From positions 20,736-84,735 of the forward strand of contig JBDUEM010000002.1 of assembly GCA_040002435.1 (NCBI GenBank): 64,000 nt of DNA, in the 5' to 3' direction. The notes below the pieces were generated by a model. It did no database searches. It saw nothing but the letters and a program-made list of their open reading frames with translations, and was not told the DNA's origin. A program made the position numbers and the translations under genes. The DNA is from JANXXV01 sp040002435. Its GTDB lineage: Bacteria > Acidobacteriota > Terriglobia > Bryobacterales > Bryobacteraceae. Numbering within the stretch: position 1 is the first letter of the stretch; the number at the start of each line of letters is the position of its first letter. This document shows, piece after piece, positions 30,422 through 39,956 of the stretch.

Positions 30422-32974
30422 ATGGCTTTTCATATTAGACCTCTTAAAGAGTTCCTTGTGCGTCCAGCTCTGCCCGATGCCCTTTCCCGGATGTCGGAAC
30501 TGGCATATAACCTGCTCTGGGGTTGGGACCATAACTTACGTTCGCTGTTTCGCCGTTTAGACCCCGCGCTATGGAAGGCGTGCGGGAATAATCCCGTCCT
30601 GATGCTGGGGCGCGTGCAGCAAAAGGCCCTCGAGAAGGCCGCTGCCGACCCGCGTTTTCTGGGACTTTACCGCCGCGCGTGCGAACGGTACGACAGCTAC
30701 ATCGAGATGGAACAATCGGCTCCAACCGATGCTCTGATTGCCTATTTCTCCATGGAGTATGGGCTGACGGAATGCCTGCCCATTTATTCGGGAGGCTTGG
30801 GATTGCTGTCGGGCGACCACTTGAAGGCGAGCAGCGATGCCGACATCCCGCTGATCGGGATCGGTCTTCTTTATCAGAAGGGCTACCATCAGCAATCGCT
30901 GAACCCCGATGGCTGGCAGCAGGAACGCTACCCTGTCAACGATTTCTACACCCTGCCGGTGCGTCCGGTAATGGGAGACGATGGGGCCGAGGTAAAAGTC
31001 CGGGTCCAGCTTCCCTCGGGCGAGGTGACAATTCAGGTCTGGCACATCGATGTGGGACGGGTAAAGCTATACCTGCTGGATACCAACATTCCTGAAAACC
31101 TGCGCGAAGAAGACCGGGGGATCACCGCCTCGCTTTATGGCGGCGATGCCTTAACCCGAATCCGGCAGGAGATTGTTCTTGGAATCGGCGGGCTGCGTGC
31201 GCTGCAAGCCGTGAAACTGGAGCCGACTGTCTTCCATATGAACGAAGGCCACTCGGCGTTCATGGCCATCGAACGGATCCGGCGGCTGATGCAGGAACAT
31301 TCGTTAAGTTTCGAAGAGGCGCTGAACGCGAGCCGGCGCAACAATGTGTTCACGACGCATACATCTGTCCCGGCGGGGATCGACCTATTCGAGACAGGGC
31401 TGATGTTCGATTACTTCAACGAATATTGCCGCAATAGCGGGATCCATATGGATCAACTTCTGGCGCTGGGGCGATGGAACCCGGGCGACAACGAAGAACG
31501 ATTCTCTATGGCGATCCTGGCCCTGAAGACCTCGTCATACAGGAATGCCGTCAGCAAGATCCATCGTGTAGTCTCGCAGGAGATGTGGCAGGGCCTCTGG
31601 CCAAACTTGCCGGTGAACGAAATTCCGATTACGTCGGTGACGAACGGCGTGCATCTTCCCACCTGGTTGAATGGGGACCTGGCCATGCTGTACGACCAGT
31701 ATCTGCAGCCGGACTGGCGGGAGCGCTATCCGGATCCCAAAATTTGGGACCTTGTGCTGGATATTCCCGACCAGGAACTGTGGGAAGCTCACCGGCGCCG
31801 GAAGCGGCGGCTACTGACCTTTGTGCGGGAGCGCGTGGCCACTTTCGCGATTGCGCGCAAAGCTTCCGCCACCGAAATCAAGCGGCTATCGGACGTGTTG
31901 GATCCCGACGCGTTCACCATCGGATTTGCGCGCCGCTTCGCTACCTATAAGCGCGCGACGCTGCTCTTCCGCGATGTTGCGCGGCTCAAGAAGCTGATGA
32001 ACAATCCCGAAATGCCGATGCAGATCGTGATTGCGGGCAAAGCGCATCCGAAGGATCATCCGGGAAAGACTCTCATCAGGGAAGTGGTGCAATTGTCACG
32101 CGACCCCGCCTTCTCCAAGCGGCTGATTTTTCTGGAGGACTATGGAATCGAAGTTGCTCGCGATTTGGTGCAGGGCGTGGACCTGTGGCTGAATACCCCC
32201 CGGCGGGGCGAGGAAGCATGCGGCACCAGTGGAATGAAGGCCGGTTTGAACGGCGTTTTAAGCTTGAGTGCACTCGATGGATGGTTCGACGAAGCATATG
32301 AAGTTTCCGGAGGCTGGGCAATCGGAGACCGCGTGCCGTATAGTGAAGATCAGGACGAGATCCATTCCAGCGCGTTGTACTCCCTACTGGAAAACGAAAT
32401 TGTGCCGATGTATTATTCGCGCGGCGAAGATCGCCTCCCTTACGATTGGGTGCACCGCATGAAGCAGTGTCTGCTGAATGTGAGTCCGCAGTTCAACTGC
32501 CAGCGGATGGTGGGCGAGTACATGACGGAGTTGTACGAGCCTGCGCATGCGGCATTTTCGGAAGTCAGGAAAGACAATTTTGAAGAAGCGCGGCGCAAGA
32601 CGAGATGGCAGGAAGCTATCAATGAGTCTTGGGGCCAGGTAAATTTTGTTGATTTGGGACCGGGGCCAGGCGGGTCGGTAGTGAGTGGAACGGCTATTAC
32701 CTTGAAGGCGTCTGTGGAATTGGCGCGGCTCACGCCGGATGACGTTCACGTAGAAGCAGTAGTGGGACGGGTTGGTATGACCGGTCAACTGGAAAACACG
32801 GAAGTGATGACGCTGCCTGCCGTCGAACATACGGGTTCTGTTTATGTGTTTCAGAGAGAGTTTACGCCGCACCAGACGGGACGGTTGGGGTATACACTTC
32901 GCATCAGCTCCAATCATTTCAGCAACCCGTTGACGCGGCCATGCAATTCTCTACTAAAATGGGGATTAGACTAG
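30422..32974 (+). CDS. glgP: Alpha-glucan (glycogen) phosphorylase
   Basis: This 850-aa enzyme releases glucose-1-phosphate from glycogen or maltodextrin. Residues 1-110 form the DUF3417 N-terminal domain (LSRMSELAYNLLWGWDHNLR) of the archaeal/bacterial short-type phosphorylases. The catalytic domain has YFSMEYGLTECLPIYSGGLG, FHMNEGHSAF, FARRFATYKRATL, and the PLP-lysine region EEACGTSGMKAGLNGVLSLS. A C-terminal beta-rich extension of about 120 residues completes the protein. It is cytoplasmic. The upstream region shared with egtB has a palindrome over a -10-like box, and a short hairpin follows the stop. No other glycogen gene is seen nearby. Confidence 0.95.
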   Translation: MAFHIRPLKEFLVRPALPDALSRMSELAYNLLWGWDHNLRSLFRRLDPALWKACGNNPVLMLGRVQQKALEKAAADPRFLGLYRRACERYDSYIEMEQSAPTDALIAYFSMEYGLTECLPIYSGGLGLLSGDHLKASSDADIPLIGIGLLYQKGYHQQSLNPDGWQQERYPVNDFYTLPVRPVMGDDGAEVKVRVQLPSGEVTIQVWHIDVGRVKLYLLDTNIPENLREEDRGITASLYGGDALTRIRQEIVLGIGGLRALQAVKLEPTVFHMNEGHSAFMAIERIRRLMQEHSLSFEEALNASRRNNVFTTHTSVPAGIDLFETGLMFDYFNEYCRNSGIHMDQLLALGRWNPGDNEERFSMAILALKTSSYRNAVSKIHRVVSQEMWQGLWPNLPVNEIPITSVTNGVHLPTWLNGDLAMLYDQYLQPDWRERYPDPKIWDLVLDIPDQELWEAHRRRKRRLLTFVRERVATFAIARKASATEIKRLSDVLDPDAFTIGFARRFATYKRATLLFRDVARLKKLMNNPEMPMQIVIAGKAHPKDHPGKTLIREVVQLSRDPAFSKRLIFLEDYGIEVARDLVQGVDLWLNTPRRGEEACGTSGMKAGLNGVLSLSALDGWFDEAYEVSGGWAIGDRVPYSEDQDEIHSSALYSLLENEIVPMYYSRGEDRLPYDWVHRMKQCLLNVSPQFNCQRMVGEYMTELYEPAHAAFSEVRKDNFEEARRKTRWQEAINESWGQVNFVDLGPGPGGSVVSGTAITLKASVELARLTPDDVHVEAVVGRVGMTGQLENTEVMTLPAVEHTGSVYVFQREFTPHQTGRLGYTLRISSNHFSNPLTRPCNSLLKWGLD

Positions 32975-32986
32975 TTGGCAATTGAG

Positions 32987-33005
32987 GATCGTATCCGCTA
33001 CGATC
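32987..33005 (+). terminator. Short hairpin after glgP
   Basis: GATCGTA (32987-32993) and TACGATC (32999-33005) form a perfect 7-bp stem with a 5-nt loop, 13 bp after the glgP stop. The following GTATTTCG is only weakly T-rich, so termination would be partial; the next gene starts at 33068. Confidence 0.35.
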
Positions 33006-33067
33006 GTATTTCGCCAGTGAAATCTCTCTCTTCCGTTTACAACTCCTAAGGAGCTTCACCCATAGCC

Positions 33068-33547
33068 ATGGATGACGATCGCAAGTACCGGCAACACGGG
33101 TACCAGGACTCTGACCGCAAACCAAGCGGGCAAAATGGAGACAACCGGCCCAAGTCGCCGCAGGGTCCGAGGACCATGCAGGATCCTGCCGGACCGCGCC
33201 TGCCGCGGTTGGTGCAAAGCGTAGCAGCATCGCGCTGCTATAACTGCGCCACGACTTTGCCGACGGGCACGGATTTCAAAGGGAACTGCCCAAAATGCGC
33301 GGCGGCACTCCATTGCTGCAAACAATGCGCGCACTTTGAGCCCTCCACGCGGTTCCAATGCTTGAAGCCGATTCCGGCGCGGATCCCGATTAAGGACCAG
33401 GTTAACCTTTGCGAGTTGTTTGGCGCACGGGTGACGGTTTCGCGGGATGGGCACGCACCGCCTCCGATGGCGCAGGCGCCATCGCCCTCGCAGGTGCGGA
33501 GTCCGAGCGATGCCCGTGCAGCGTTCGATAATCTTTTTAAGAAGTAG
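33068..33547 (+). CDS. Small zinc-ribbon protein, function unknown
   Basis: The protein has 159 aa. The first 45 residues are highly polar (Asp, Lys, Arg, Gln, Pro), followed by a zinc ribbon: CYNC at about residues 58-61 and CPKC at about 76-79, then CCKQC and further cysteines (FQCLKP, LCELFG). The C-terminal 45 residues are Pro/Ala-rich and end in DARAAFDNLFKK, a short amphipathic tail. AAGGAGC lies 14 bp upstream of the ATG, somewhat far. No name is known to me; similar proteins occur in acidobacteria. It lies after glgP in the same direction and could be read through. Confidence 0.75.
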   Translation: MDDDRKYRQHGYQDSDRKPSGQNGDNRPKSPQGPRTMQDPAGPRLPRLVQSVAASRCYNCATTLPTGTDFKGNCPKCAAALHCCKQCAHFEPSTRFQCLKPIPARIPIKDQVNLCELFGARVTVSRDGHAPPPMAQAPSPSQVRSPSDARAAFDNLFKK

Positions 33548-33550
33548 TCC

Positions 33551-34576
33551 TCACCGGCCGGTGATATCTTTGACGGCTTGAAAGAAAGCCTTTTTGCGAT
33601 CCGTATCGAGTCCCCATTTCACCGGCGGGGACTGATAACCCTCCGGATCGAAATATCCCCATGAGCAGTATTCGGTAATCGCGGCGATCATGTTGTTCAG
33701 CGGCTTGTCGAAGTCGAAGTGATCGTCCTCGTTAAACAGGATTGGCATGGCGCGGTAGCCCGGCACCTGGCGCGTCAGCCTGACCATTTCTGAGATGCGA
33801 TTGGGATCTTTCACTCCATTTCCATGCAACAGGAGAAAGTCGGAGGCGCGGACCACGTTTTCTTCCGGAATGCGATTGCCGGTATAGCTTGTGCTGACCA
33901 GGAAGCCCTTCTTTTTCACGCGCGCCATCAGTTCAGGAACACGCTCCGGATGGAGGATCGGATGGTGATACTTGTTGTTCGCCTCGTTGTTGACCTCAAT
34001 CATGACGTGGCGGTATTTTCGGGCAGCCAGCCAAGCCAGGGTATTGTCTACCGCGGCGATCACCGAATCCTGATCCTTTAGCCTGTGGTCCTGGCCGAAG
34101 TAGAAGATGCCGAGGATGACGGTCATGTGAAGATCATCGGCTTTCTTCAGAATGCGTTCGAGGCGGCCCATGGCATCGGGGCGCAGCGATCCGTCCGCCA
34201 GAATGGCCGAGTTGTGCCAGGGCTGCGCCTTCGAATAACCCTCCGGACTTCCTCCCTGGAGATTGATGGTGAAGTTCAGCAGCCCGTACTTGCGCCATTC
34301 CGGCATGGCGGCGATGAATTCATTCGTGTTGCGCGCGGCATCCCAACGGCCCGTATCCGGATAGGCCCAGCGCTTCGCGGTCTCCGGGTTCTGGTCGTCA
34401 TAGATTCCCTGCACCATGCGCGAATTGAACAGCAGCCCTTCGATGCGGTGTCCGTTCCAGGTGCGGCCTTTGTATGTGGGTTTGCCGTCGATCCAGAACT
34501 GATCGCCGTGAATCGTTACTTCGGTAGCAAGCAGGGGCGCTACTGCAACCAGCGCGGCCATCACTCCATATTTCAC
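33551..34576 (-). CDS. Secreted TIM-barrel glycoside hydrolase (clan GH-A type)
   Basis: The protein has 341 aa and a signal peptide ending near LLATEV. It begins at a GTG that overlaps the TGA of the upstream gene. The fold is suggested by the two catalytic glutamates of clan GH-A: the acid/base in IEVNNEANN (N197-E198) after strand 4 and the nucleophile in ILFNEDDHF (E283) after strand 7. The N-terminal part (FWIDGKPTYKGRTWNG) is common to cellulase-like GH-A enzymes. The substrate is unknown; a plant or microbial glycan in the periplasm or outside the cell is likely. It is convergent with the zinc-ribbon gene, with only 3 bp between the stops. Confidence 0.78.
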   Translation of the reverse strand: MKYGVMAALVAVAPLLATEVTIHGDQFWIDGKPTYKGRTWNGHRIEGLLFNSRMVQGIYDDQNPETAKRWAYPDTGRWDAARNTNEFIAAMPEWRKYGLLNFTINLQGGSPEGYSKAQPWHNSAILADGSLRPDAMGRLERILKKADDLHMTVILGIFYFGQDHRLKDQDSVIAAVDNTLAWLAARKYRHVMIEVNNEANNKYHHPILHPERVPELMARVKKKGFLVSTSYTGNRIPEENVVRASDFLLLHGNGVKDPNRISEMVRLTRQVPGYRAMPILFNEDDHFDFDKPLNNMIAAITEYCSWGYFDPEGYQSPPVKWGLDTDRKKAFFQAVKDITGR

Positions 34577-35067
34577 TTTTCAATCTCCTCATCGGACGGG
34601 GAAAGCATTTTGCGGAAGACGCCTTTGCGGTACAGGAATGTCAGTGGGGTTTTGTCGAAATACATCAGATCCACCGCGTCTACGGGATGGCGGAAGGGTT
34701 TCAGAGTGGTAAAGTCGAAATCCTTCGAACCCTTGTCCATGCGCAGCAGAAAGCGAAAGGGGTCGGGAGTATCGGTGGCCAGGACGTGGGTTTCAAACTT
34801 GCCGCTGCGGTCCAGGAAGGCGATCATCACCTGCTGGCCCTGTTTCGTTTGAATCTGGAGAACGTAGTCCGTCTTCCCGTCCCCGTCAAAATCACCGGTG
34901 ACCAGGTTTGGCGCGAACCGGAAGCGATACTCGGCGAACCAGTTTTGAATCTGCGGCGCGGCGGGCGCCAGTTTCCAGCCGCTGTGCCTGGAATCCAGTT
35001 CCGACGTGACCGCTGGTGGAAGCGACGCGGCGGCTGCCAAAAAACTGAACACCACGGAGAGAAACAT
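34573..35067 (-). CDS. Secreted FG-GAP/VCBS-type protein coupled to the glycoside hydrolase
   Basis: From the ATG at 35067 the protein has 164 aa with a signal peptide (MFLSVVFSFLAAAASL). NLVTGDFDGDGKTDYVLQI is one FG-GAP/VCBS-like calcium-binding repeat; the rest shows strands with aromatic residues but no other repeat. The family often reports physical quantities such as dispersal in its names, but function is unknown. The stop overlaps the GTG start of the glycoside hydrolase by 4 bp, so the two are coupled. A longer frame to 35304 exists but lies inside the divergent M20 dipeptidase gene. Confidence 0.7.
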   Translation of the reverse strand: MFLSVVFSFLAAAASLPPAVTSELDSRHSGWKLAPAAPQIQNWFAEYRFRFAPNLVTGDFDGDGKTDYVLQIQTKQGQQVMIAFLDRSGKFETHVLATDTPDPFRFLLRMDKGSKDFDFTTLKPFRHPVDAVDLMYFDKTPLTFLYRKGVFRKMLSPSDEEIEK

Positions 35068-35122
35068 TCGTCGCACATTGTATCGTACGGCAACGCGGGT
35101 GAGTCCTATAATAGAGGTTCCA

Positions 35123-36499
35123 ATGTCCAAAGCCATCGACGGGTTCGTCCACGATAACGAAAACAGGCTTCTGGAAGAACTGAAAACGTTCTTGCGGATT
35201 CCCAGCATCAGCACTCTTCCGGAGCACAAACCGGATGTCAACCGTGCGGCGCAGTTCGTGGCCGATGGCCTGACCGCGGCAGGTTTGGAGAATGTCGAGA
35301 TCATCCAGACGGCGTTGCACCCGCTGGTTTATGCCGACTGGATGCACGCGCCGGGAAAGCCGACGGTGCTGTTGTATGGGCACTACGACGTGCAGCCCCC
35401 GGACCCGCTGGAGCTATGGGACACGCCTCCTTTTGAGCCGACGCTCCGCGACGGCAACTTGTATGCGCGCGGCTCAGCCGACGACAAAGGGCAGATGTAC
35501 ATGCACGTCAAGGCGATTGAAGCCTTGCGTGCAGTGAACGGTACCCTGCCGGTGAACGTAAAGTTCCTGGTGGAAGGTGAGGAAGAAATAGGCGGCGTTT
35601 CCATTGCCAAGTTTGTGGCCGAGAATCCGGAGAAGCTGAAGGCCGATGTGGCGCTGGTGTCGGATACCGCCCTGTATGCGGACGGCATTCCCACTCTATG
35701 CATCGGGCTCCGCGGGTTGATCTACACGGAGGTCGAAGCCACCGGACCGATGCGCGACCTGCACTCCGGGCTCTACGGCGGCTCGGCGCCCAACGCGGTG
35801 TTCGGTTTGATCGAACTGTTGGCGAAAGCCAAGAATGCGCAGGGAGTGATTCAGATTCTCGGCATGTACGACGACGTAGAGGCGCCGGCGGCCGCTGAAC
35901 TGGAAAGCTGGAAGAGCCTGCCCTTCAGCGAGAAAGACTTTCTGCAGAAGGAAGTTGGGTCGTCTCAGCTCACCGGCGAGAAGGAATACAGCGTTCTGGA
36001 GCGTGTCTGGGCGCGTCCAACCATGGAAGTCCATGGGGTCGCGGGCGGATTCACTGGAGCGGGATCGAAGACCGTGATACCGGCAAAGGCGACGGCAAAG
36101 GTGAGTTTCCGTATGGTTCCCAATCAGGACCCGGACAAGGTGATCGCGGGATTCCGCGAATTCGTGGCGAAGAATACGCCGGCGGGTATCCGTTGCGAAG
36201 TGCGGGTTTTGGGCGCCAGCCCGGCAGTGATGGTGGACCCTTCCTTTCCGGCAATTCAGGTGGCTGCCAAGGCTTTCAGTGAGATGCTCGGCCGCCCCAC
36301 GGTGTTTACACGCTCGGGCGGTTCCATTCCGATTGTGGGCGACTTTGCGCGTCACCTCGGCATCCCTACCGTCCTAATGGGATTTGGGCTTCCAGACGAT
36401 GGATTACATTCGCCGAACGAAAAGTACCGCGTGTCGAATTACTACACGGGAATTATGACCATCGCACACTTCCTGGAGCTTTACGGGACCTCTTCGTAA
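35123..36499 (+). CDS. M20 family dipeptidase
   Basis: The protein has 458 aa from the ATG at 35123, which has AGAGGT upstream; a longer frame begins at 35006 in the opposite gene. It is a di-zinc M20/M25/M40 peptidase: LLYGHYDVQPPDPLELW holds the first His-Asp pair, YARGSADDKGQMYMHVKA the bridging Asp, EGEEEIGG the catalytic and metal Glu pair, and DGLHSPNEK the last His. The dimerisation domain lies between about 200 and 320. It hydrolyses dipeptides in the cytoplasm and no signal peptide is seen. It is followed after 12 bp by murJ. Confidence 0.92.
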   Translation: MSKAIDGFVHDNENRLLEELKTFLRIPSISTLPEHKPDVNRAAQFVADGLTAAGLENVEIIQTALHPLVYADWMHAPGKPTVLLYGHYDVQPPDPLELWDTPPFEPTLRDGNLYARGSADDKGQMYMHVKAIEALRAVNGTLPVNVKFLVEGEEEIGGVSIAKFVAENPEKLKADVALVSDTALYADGIPTLCIGLRGLIYTEVEATGPMRDLHSGLYGGSAPNAVFGLIELLAKAKNAQGVIQILGMYDDVEAPAAAELESWKSLPFSEKDFLQKEVGSSQLTGEKEYSVLERVWARPTMEVHGVAGGFTGAGSKTVIPAKATAKVSFRMVPNQDPDKVIAGFREFVAKNTPAGIRCEVRVLGASPAVMVDPSFPAIQVAAKAFSEMLGRPTVFTRSGGSIPIVGDFARHLGIPTVLMGFGLPDDGLHSPNEKYRVSNYYTGIMTIAHFLELYGTSS

Positions 36500-36511
36500 C
36501 AGTACATCTAC

Positions 36512-38173
36512 TTGGTAACTCCAACGCAACCGAAACCGCTATCGAACGAGCAGTCAACCATTGCCCGTTCGGCGGGGATCGTTTCGATCGCCGTCTTCAT
36601 GAGCCGGATTACCGGACTGATCCGCGAACGGGTGATGCTGGGAATGTTCGGCGCCGGGCTTGCGAACGATGCATTTCAACTGGCCTTTCGCATTCCCAAT
36701 CTGACGCGCGACCTGTTTGCGGAAGGTGCGCTGTCTTCGGCGTTCGTCCCCGTTTTTACCGAATATCTGACAACCAAGAACCGCAAGGAAGCCGCGGTGC
36801 TGGCGAACCTGGTGGCAACGGCGTTGATCGTGGTGGTGGGAACGTTGTGCGTGTTGGGGGTCGTATTCAGCCCTCAACTGGTGAATATCTTCGGCAGCGG
36901 CTACCAGCAGGTTCCGGAGAAGTTCGCGCTCACGATTCAAATGACGCGGATCACGTTTCCGTTTCTGCTGCTGGTAGCGCTGGCCGCGCAGGCGATGGGC
37001 GTCTTGAATGCGTGCGGCGTGTTCGGCGTCCCAGCCATGGCTTCCACGTTTTTCAACATCGGGTCACTGGTATTCGGCCTCGTCATTGGAAAGTGGGCGG
37101 GACCCTACCTCGGAATTCAGCCGATTGTGGGAATGGCCTATGGCGTTGTATTGGGCGGCGCCCTGCAACTCTTCTGGCAAATCCCTTCGCTCTACCGCGC
37201 GGGCTTCACATTCCGCCCGCAGTTTGATTGGTCGCATCCCGGGTTGCAGCGGATTTTGCGCATGATGGGTCCGGCGATTCTAGGCAGTGCCGCGGTGCAA
37301 ATCAACGTAACGGTCAATTCGAACTTCGCAACCAGCATCGTCGATCCGCACACCGGGTTGAACGGGCCGTTGAGCTGGCTTCTTTGCGCTTTTCGATTCA
37401 TGCAGCTTCCCCTTGGATTGTTCGGCGTCGCCATCGCATCGGCTACTTTACCTTCCATCTCACGAAGTGCCGCCTCAAACGATATTGACGAGTTCCGGAG
37501 AACCATGGCGCGGTCGCTGGGGATGGTACTCCTGTTGACAGTGCCGTCATCGGTGGGGCTCGCGGTGTTGGGTGAGTCGATCGTCGGGGCGATTTATCAG
37601 ACAGGCAAATTTCAGTTGTATGACACACAGCAGACGGCCGCGGCACTTTCGTGTTACGCCATCGGCCTGGCAGGCTACTCGGCGGTGAAGGTGCTGGCCC
37701 CTGCTTTTTACGCCCTGAAAGATTCCCGCACACCGATGATGGTGAGCCTGGTTTCCATCGCTGTTAATTATTTCGCGGTCGTTGCACTGCTCCGCTTTAC
37801 TCATCTCGGGCACGCCGGTCTGGCTCTTTCCACTTCCGTGGTAGCGATCATCAACGCGCTGGTCCTGTTCGGGATGCTGCGTACACGTATCGGCGGGATT
37901 CACGGACGCATTCTTTTTGAGAGCATCGCGAAGATATCGATTGCCTCGCTTGCCATGGGCGTCACAGTCTGGGCGTCGAGCACTGCGATGAGAAACTGGC
38001 TCGGAGTGTCGGCAAAAGCGCGGCTGGCAGACCTGACCGTCTCGATTCCGATTGGCTTGGTGATGCTCTATGCAGCCTGCCGGCTGCTGCGGGTTTCCGA
38101 ATTGGAGCTGGCGATGAAGTCGCTGGCGGGTCCACTGCAAAGACGGCTTCCATTCCTGCGTGATAAAATCTGA
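36512..38173 (+). CDS. murJ: Lipid II flippase MurJ
   Basis: This 553-aa membrane protein has around 14 helices and belongs to the MVF/MATE-like family that flips lipid II for peptidoglycan synthesis. SRITGLIRERVMLGMFGAG, FRIPNLTRDLFAEGALSSAFVPVF and LVNIFGSG are diagnostic. The only usable start is a TTG at 36512 with no evident ribosome-binding site, 12 bp after the dipeptidase stop, so translational reinitiation is likely. Length (about 510-550) is typical. Confidence 0.95.
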   Translation: MVTPTQPKPLSNEQSTIARSAGIVSIAVFMSRITGLIRERVMLGMFGAGLANDAFQLAFRIPNLTRDLFAEGALSSAFVPVFTEYLTTKNRKEAAVLANLVATALIVVVGTLCVLGVVFSPQLVNIFGSGYQQVPEKFALTIQMTRITFPFLLLVALAAQAMGVLNACGVFGVPAMASTFFNIGSLVFGLVIGKWAGPYLGIQPIVGMAYGVVLGGALQLFWQIPSLYRAGFTFRPQFDWSHPGLQRILRMMGPAILGSAAVQINVTVNSNFATSIVDPHTGLNGPLSWLLCAFRFMQLPLGLFGVAIASATLPSISRSAASNDIDEFRRTMARSLGMVLLLTVPSSVGLAVLGESIVGAIYQTGKFQLYDTQQTAAALSCYAIGLAGYSAVKVLAPAFYALKDSRTPMMVSLVSIAVNYFAVVALLRFTHLGHAGLALSTSVVAIINALVLFGMLRTRIGGIHGRILFESIAKISIASLAMGVTVWASSTAMRNWLGVSAKARLADLTVSIPIGLVMLYAACRLLRVSELELAMKSLAGPLQRRLPFLRDKI

Positions 38174-38177
38174 ATAC

Positions 38178-38930
38178 ATGAGTCCAGACATAAAAGCCAT
38201 CCTCCGAATTCAGAGTCTGGATCAACGGGCCGCCGAGCTCGAGAAAGAAATCGCCGCCTTACCCAAACACATCGCTCAAATTGAAAAGGCGCTGGATGCC
38301 CACAATCGCAAGCTGGAAGTGGACCGGGCAGCTCTTGCCGCGAATCTGCGGGATCGCAAGAAGTATGAGGACGACATTAAGGTTCAGGGGCTGAAAATCT
38401 CCAAACTTCGCGATCAGATGCTACTGGCGAAGACCAATGAACAGTACCGGGCGTTCCAGCACGAGATCGAGTTCTGCGAGAAGGAAATTTCGAAGTGTGA
38501 GGACCGCATTCTGGAGTTGATGGGTGCGTCCGAAACTCTGGATAAGAATGTGAAGGCGGCTGAGGCCGCACTCAAAGAAGAAAAGCTGCAGGTGGAGGCA
38601 GAGAAAGACCGCGCGCGCAGCCGCACTGCCACGGACCAGCAGTTTCTCGGACAAGTCAAGGAAGAGCGCGGCGGGCTGGTGGGCTCTATTGATCCGAAAC
38701 TGGTGCAACAGTACGAACGCATCCGCAAGAAGTGGAATGGAAGGGCCGTCGCGGACGCCACGGATGGCCGTTGCGCGTCGTGTCAGATTTCCATGCGCCC
38801 ACAGTATTTTCAGGATTTGAAGAAGGGTGAGAAGTTGCTGACGTGCGAGAGTTGCGGGCGAATTCTGTACTACAATCCGCCGGTGAATCTGGAACACGAG
38901 ATGCACGCCACGGTTCCCACTCCCCGTTAG
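38178..38930 (+). CDS. C4 zinc-ribbon coiled-coil protein (DUF164/CdsZ-like)
   Basis: The protein has 250 aa from the ATG at 38178. A long coiled coil spans about residues 10-180 (repeated KALDAHNRKLEVD, FCEKEISKCEDRILEL type heptads). The C-terminal zinc ribbon is CASCQ then CESCG about 28 residues later. This is the standard layout of the zf-RING_7/DUF164 family, suggested to act in nucleic-acid or ribosome-related processes. It starts 4 bp after the murJ stop. Its stop overlaps the heptose kinase stop by 4 bp. Confidence 0.9.
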   Translation: MSPDIKAILRIQSLDQRAAELEKEIAALPKHIAQIEKALDAHNRKLEVDRAALAANLRDRKKYEDDIKVQGLKISKLRDQMLLAKTNEQYRAFQHEIEFCEKEISKCEDRILELMGASETLDKNVKAAEAALKEEKLQVEAEKDRARSRTATDQQFLGQVKEERGGLVGSIDPKLVQQYERIRKKWNGRAVADATDGRCASCQISMRPQYFQDLKKGEKLLTCESCGRILYYNPPVNLEHEMHATVPTPR

Positions 38931-39913
38931 TTCTGTTCGATACTGGCGATCAGTTCTGCCTCGCTGACGGTTGCCGTACCCACTTTCGCAACAACCAGGC
39001 CACTCGCGTGATTGGCGATCTCCGCCGCCAGCACCGGATCCGCTCCCGCACTGAGCGCCAGAGTCAGAAATGCCATGGCGGTATCGCCCGCCCCTGATAC
39101 ATCGAAGACTTCGCGCGCCCGCGTGGGAATGCGGTAAGGTTCCAGGCCCGGGCGAAACAGCAGCATTCCCTGTTCCCCCAACGTGATCACCACGAGTTGC
39201 GTTTGCCACTTATCGAGTAGCGTTCTTCCGGCTTCCATCAAGGATTCTTCGTCATCTCCCGCGTGTCTCCCAGCGACGCGAAAGGCTTCCTCACGGTTCG
39301 GCTTGACGGCGCTGGCGCCGCTCCAATCGAGGGGATTTGAAGGATGTGGATCGACGGTGACGGTCACGCCGGCGCTTTTGGCCAGCACCATTGTCCGGTC
39401 GACGATCTGCTGGTTCAGGTAGCCCTTCGCATAGTCGGAGAGGATCACGGCATTAACGTGAGGCACCACGTTGTTGAGAACTTCGATTGCGGTTTCCGTG
39501 TGTACGGGAACGCCGGACTGCAGGCGCTCTCGATCCACACGAACCACCTGCTGATTTTTGGCGATGATGCGTGTTTTTACGATGGTCTGCCACGCCTCGA
39601 ACTGCTGCACGCCTTCGATCCCGATTCCTCCGGACCTCAGGAGTTCCAGCAGCCGGCTGCCATACTCATCCTTGCCCACCAGACCCATCACGCTCACTCC
39701 GCCCGCGACTTCCTTCAAGTTGCGGGCCACATTGGCCGCGCCGCCTGGAAAACAGGATTCCGATGTGACGTGAACGATGGGTACCGGTGCCTCCGGCGAA
39801 ATGCGGTTCACCCTGCCCCAGATGAATTCGTCGAACATCAGGTCCCCGACCACGAGGACCTTCTGGCTCTGAAAACGGCGAACAATGCCGATCATGCTCT
39901 GCCGGTTCATCAA
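38927..39913 (-). CDS. rfaE1: D-glycero-beta-D-manno-heptose-7-phosphate kinase (RfaE1/HldA)
   Basis: This 328-aa PfkB-family kinase lacks the C-terminal adenylyltransferase domain of HldE, so it is the one-domain form. VLVVGDLMFDEFIWGRVNRISPEAPVPI near the N-terminus and FPGGAANVARNL are the heptose kinase signature; FDVSGAGDTAMAFL near the C-terminus holds the catalytic Asp. It phosphorylates heptose-7-phosphate at C1 on the way to ADP-heptose for lipopolysaccharide. The start at 39913 is the first of two Met codons. Confidence 0.93.
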   Translation of the reverse strand: MMNRQSMIGIVRRFQSQKVLVVGDLMFDEFIWGRVNRISPEAPVPIVHVTSESCFPGGAANVARNLKEVAGGVSVMGLVGKDEYGSRLLELLRSGGIGIEGVQQFEAWQTIVKTRIIAKNQQVVRVDRERLQSGVPVHTETAIEVLNNVVPHVNAVILSDYAKGYLNQQIVDRTMVLAKSAGVTVTVDPHPSNPLDWSGASAVKPNREEAFRVAGRHAGDDEESLMEAGRTLLDKWQTQLVVITLGEQGMLLFRPGLEPYRIPTRAREVFDVSGAGDTAMAFLTLALSAGADPVLAAEIANHASGLVVAKVGTATVSEAELIASIEQN

Positions 39914-39956
39914 GCGTTCAGTTTACTATGACGGGGTCTGATAAACTGTCTGGCAA

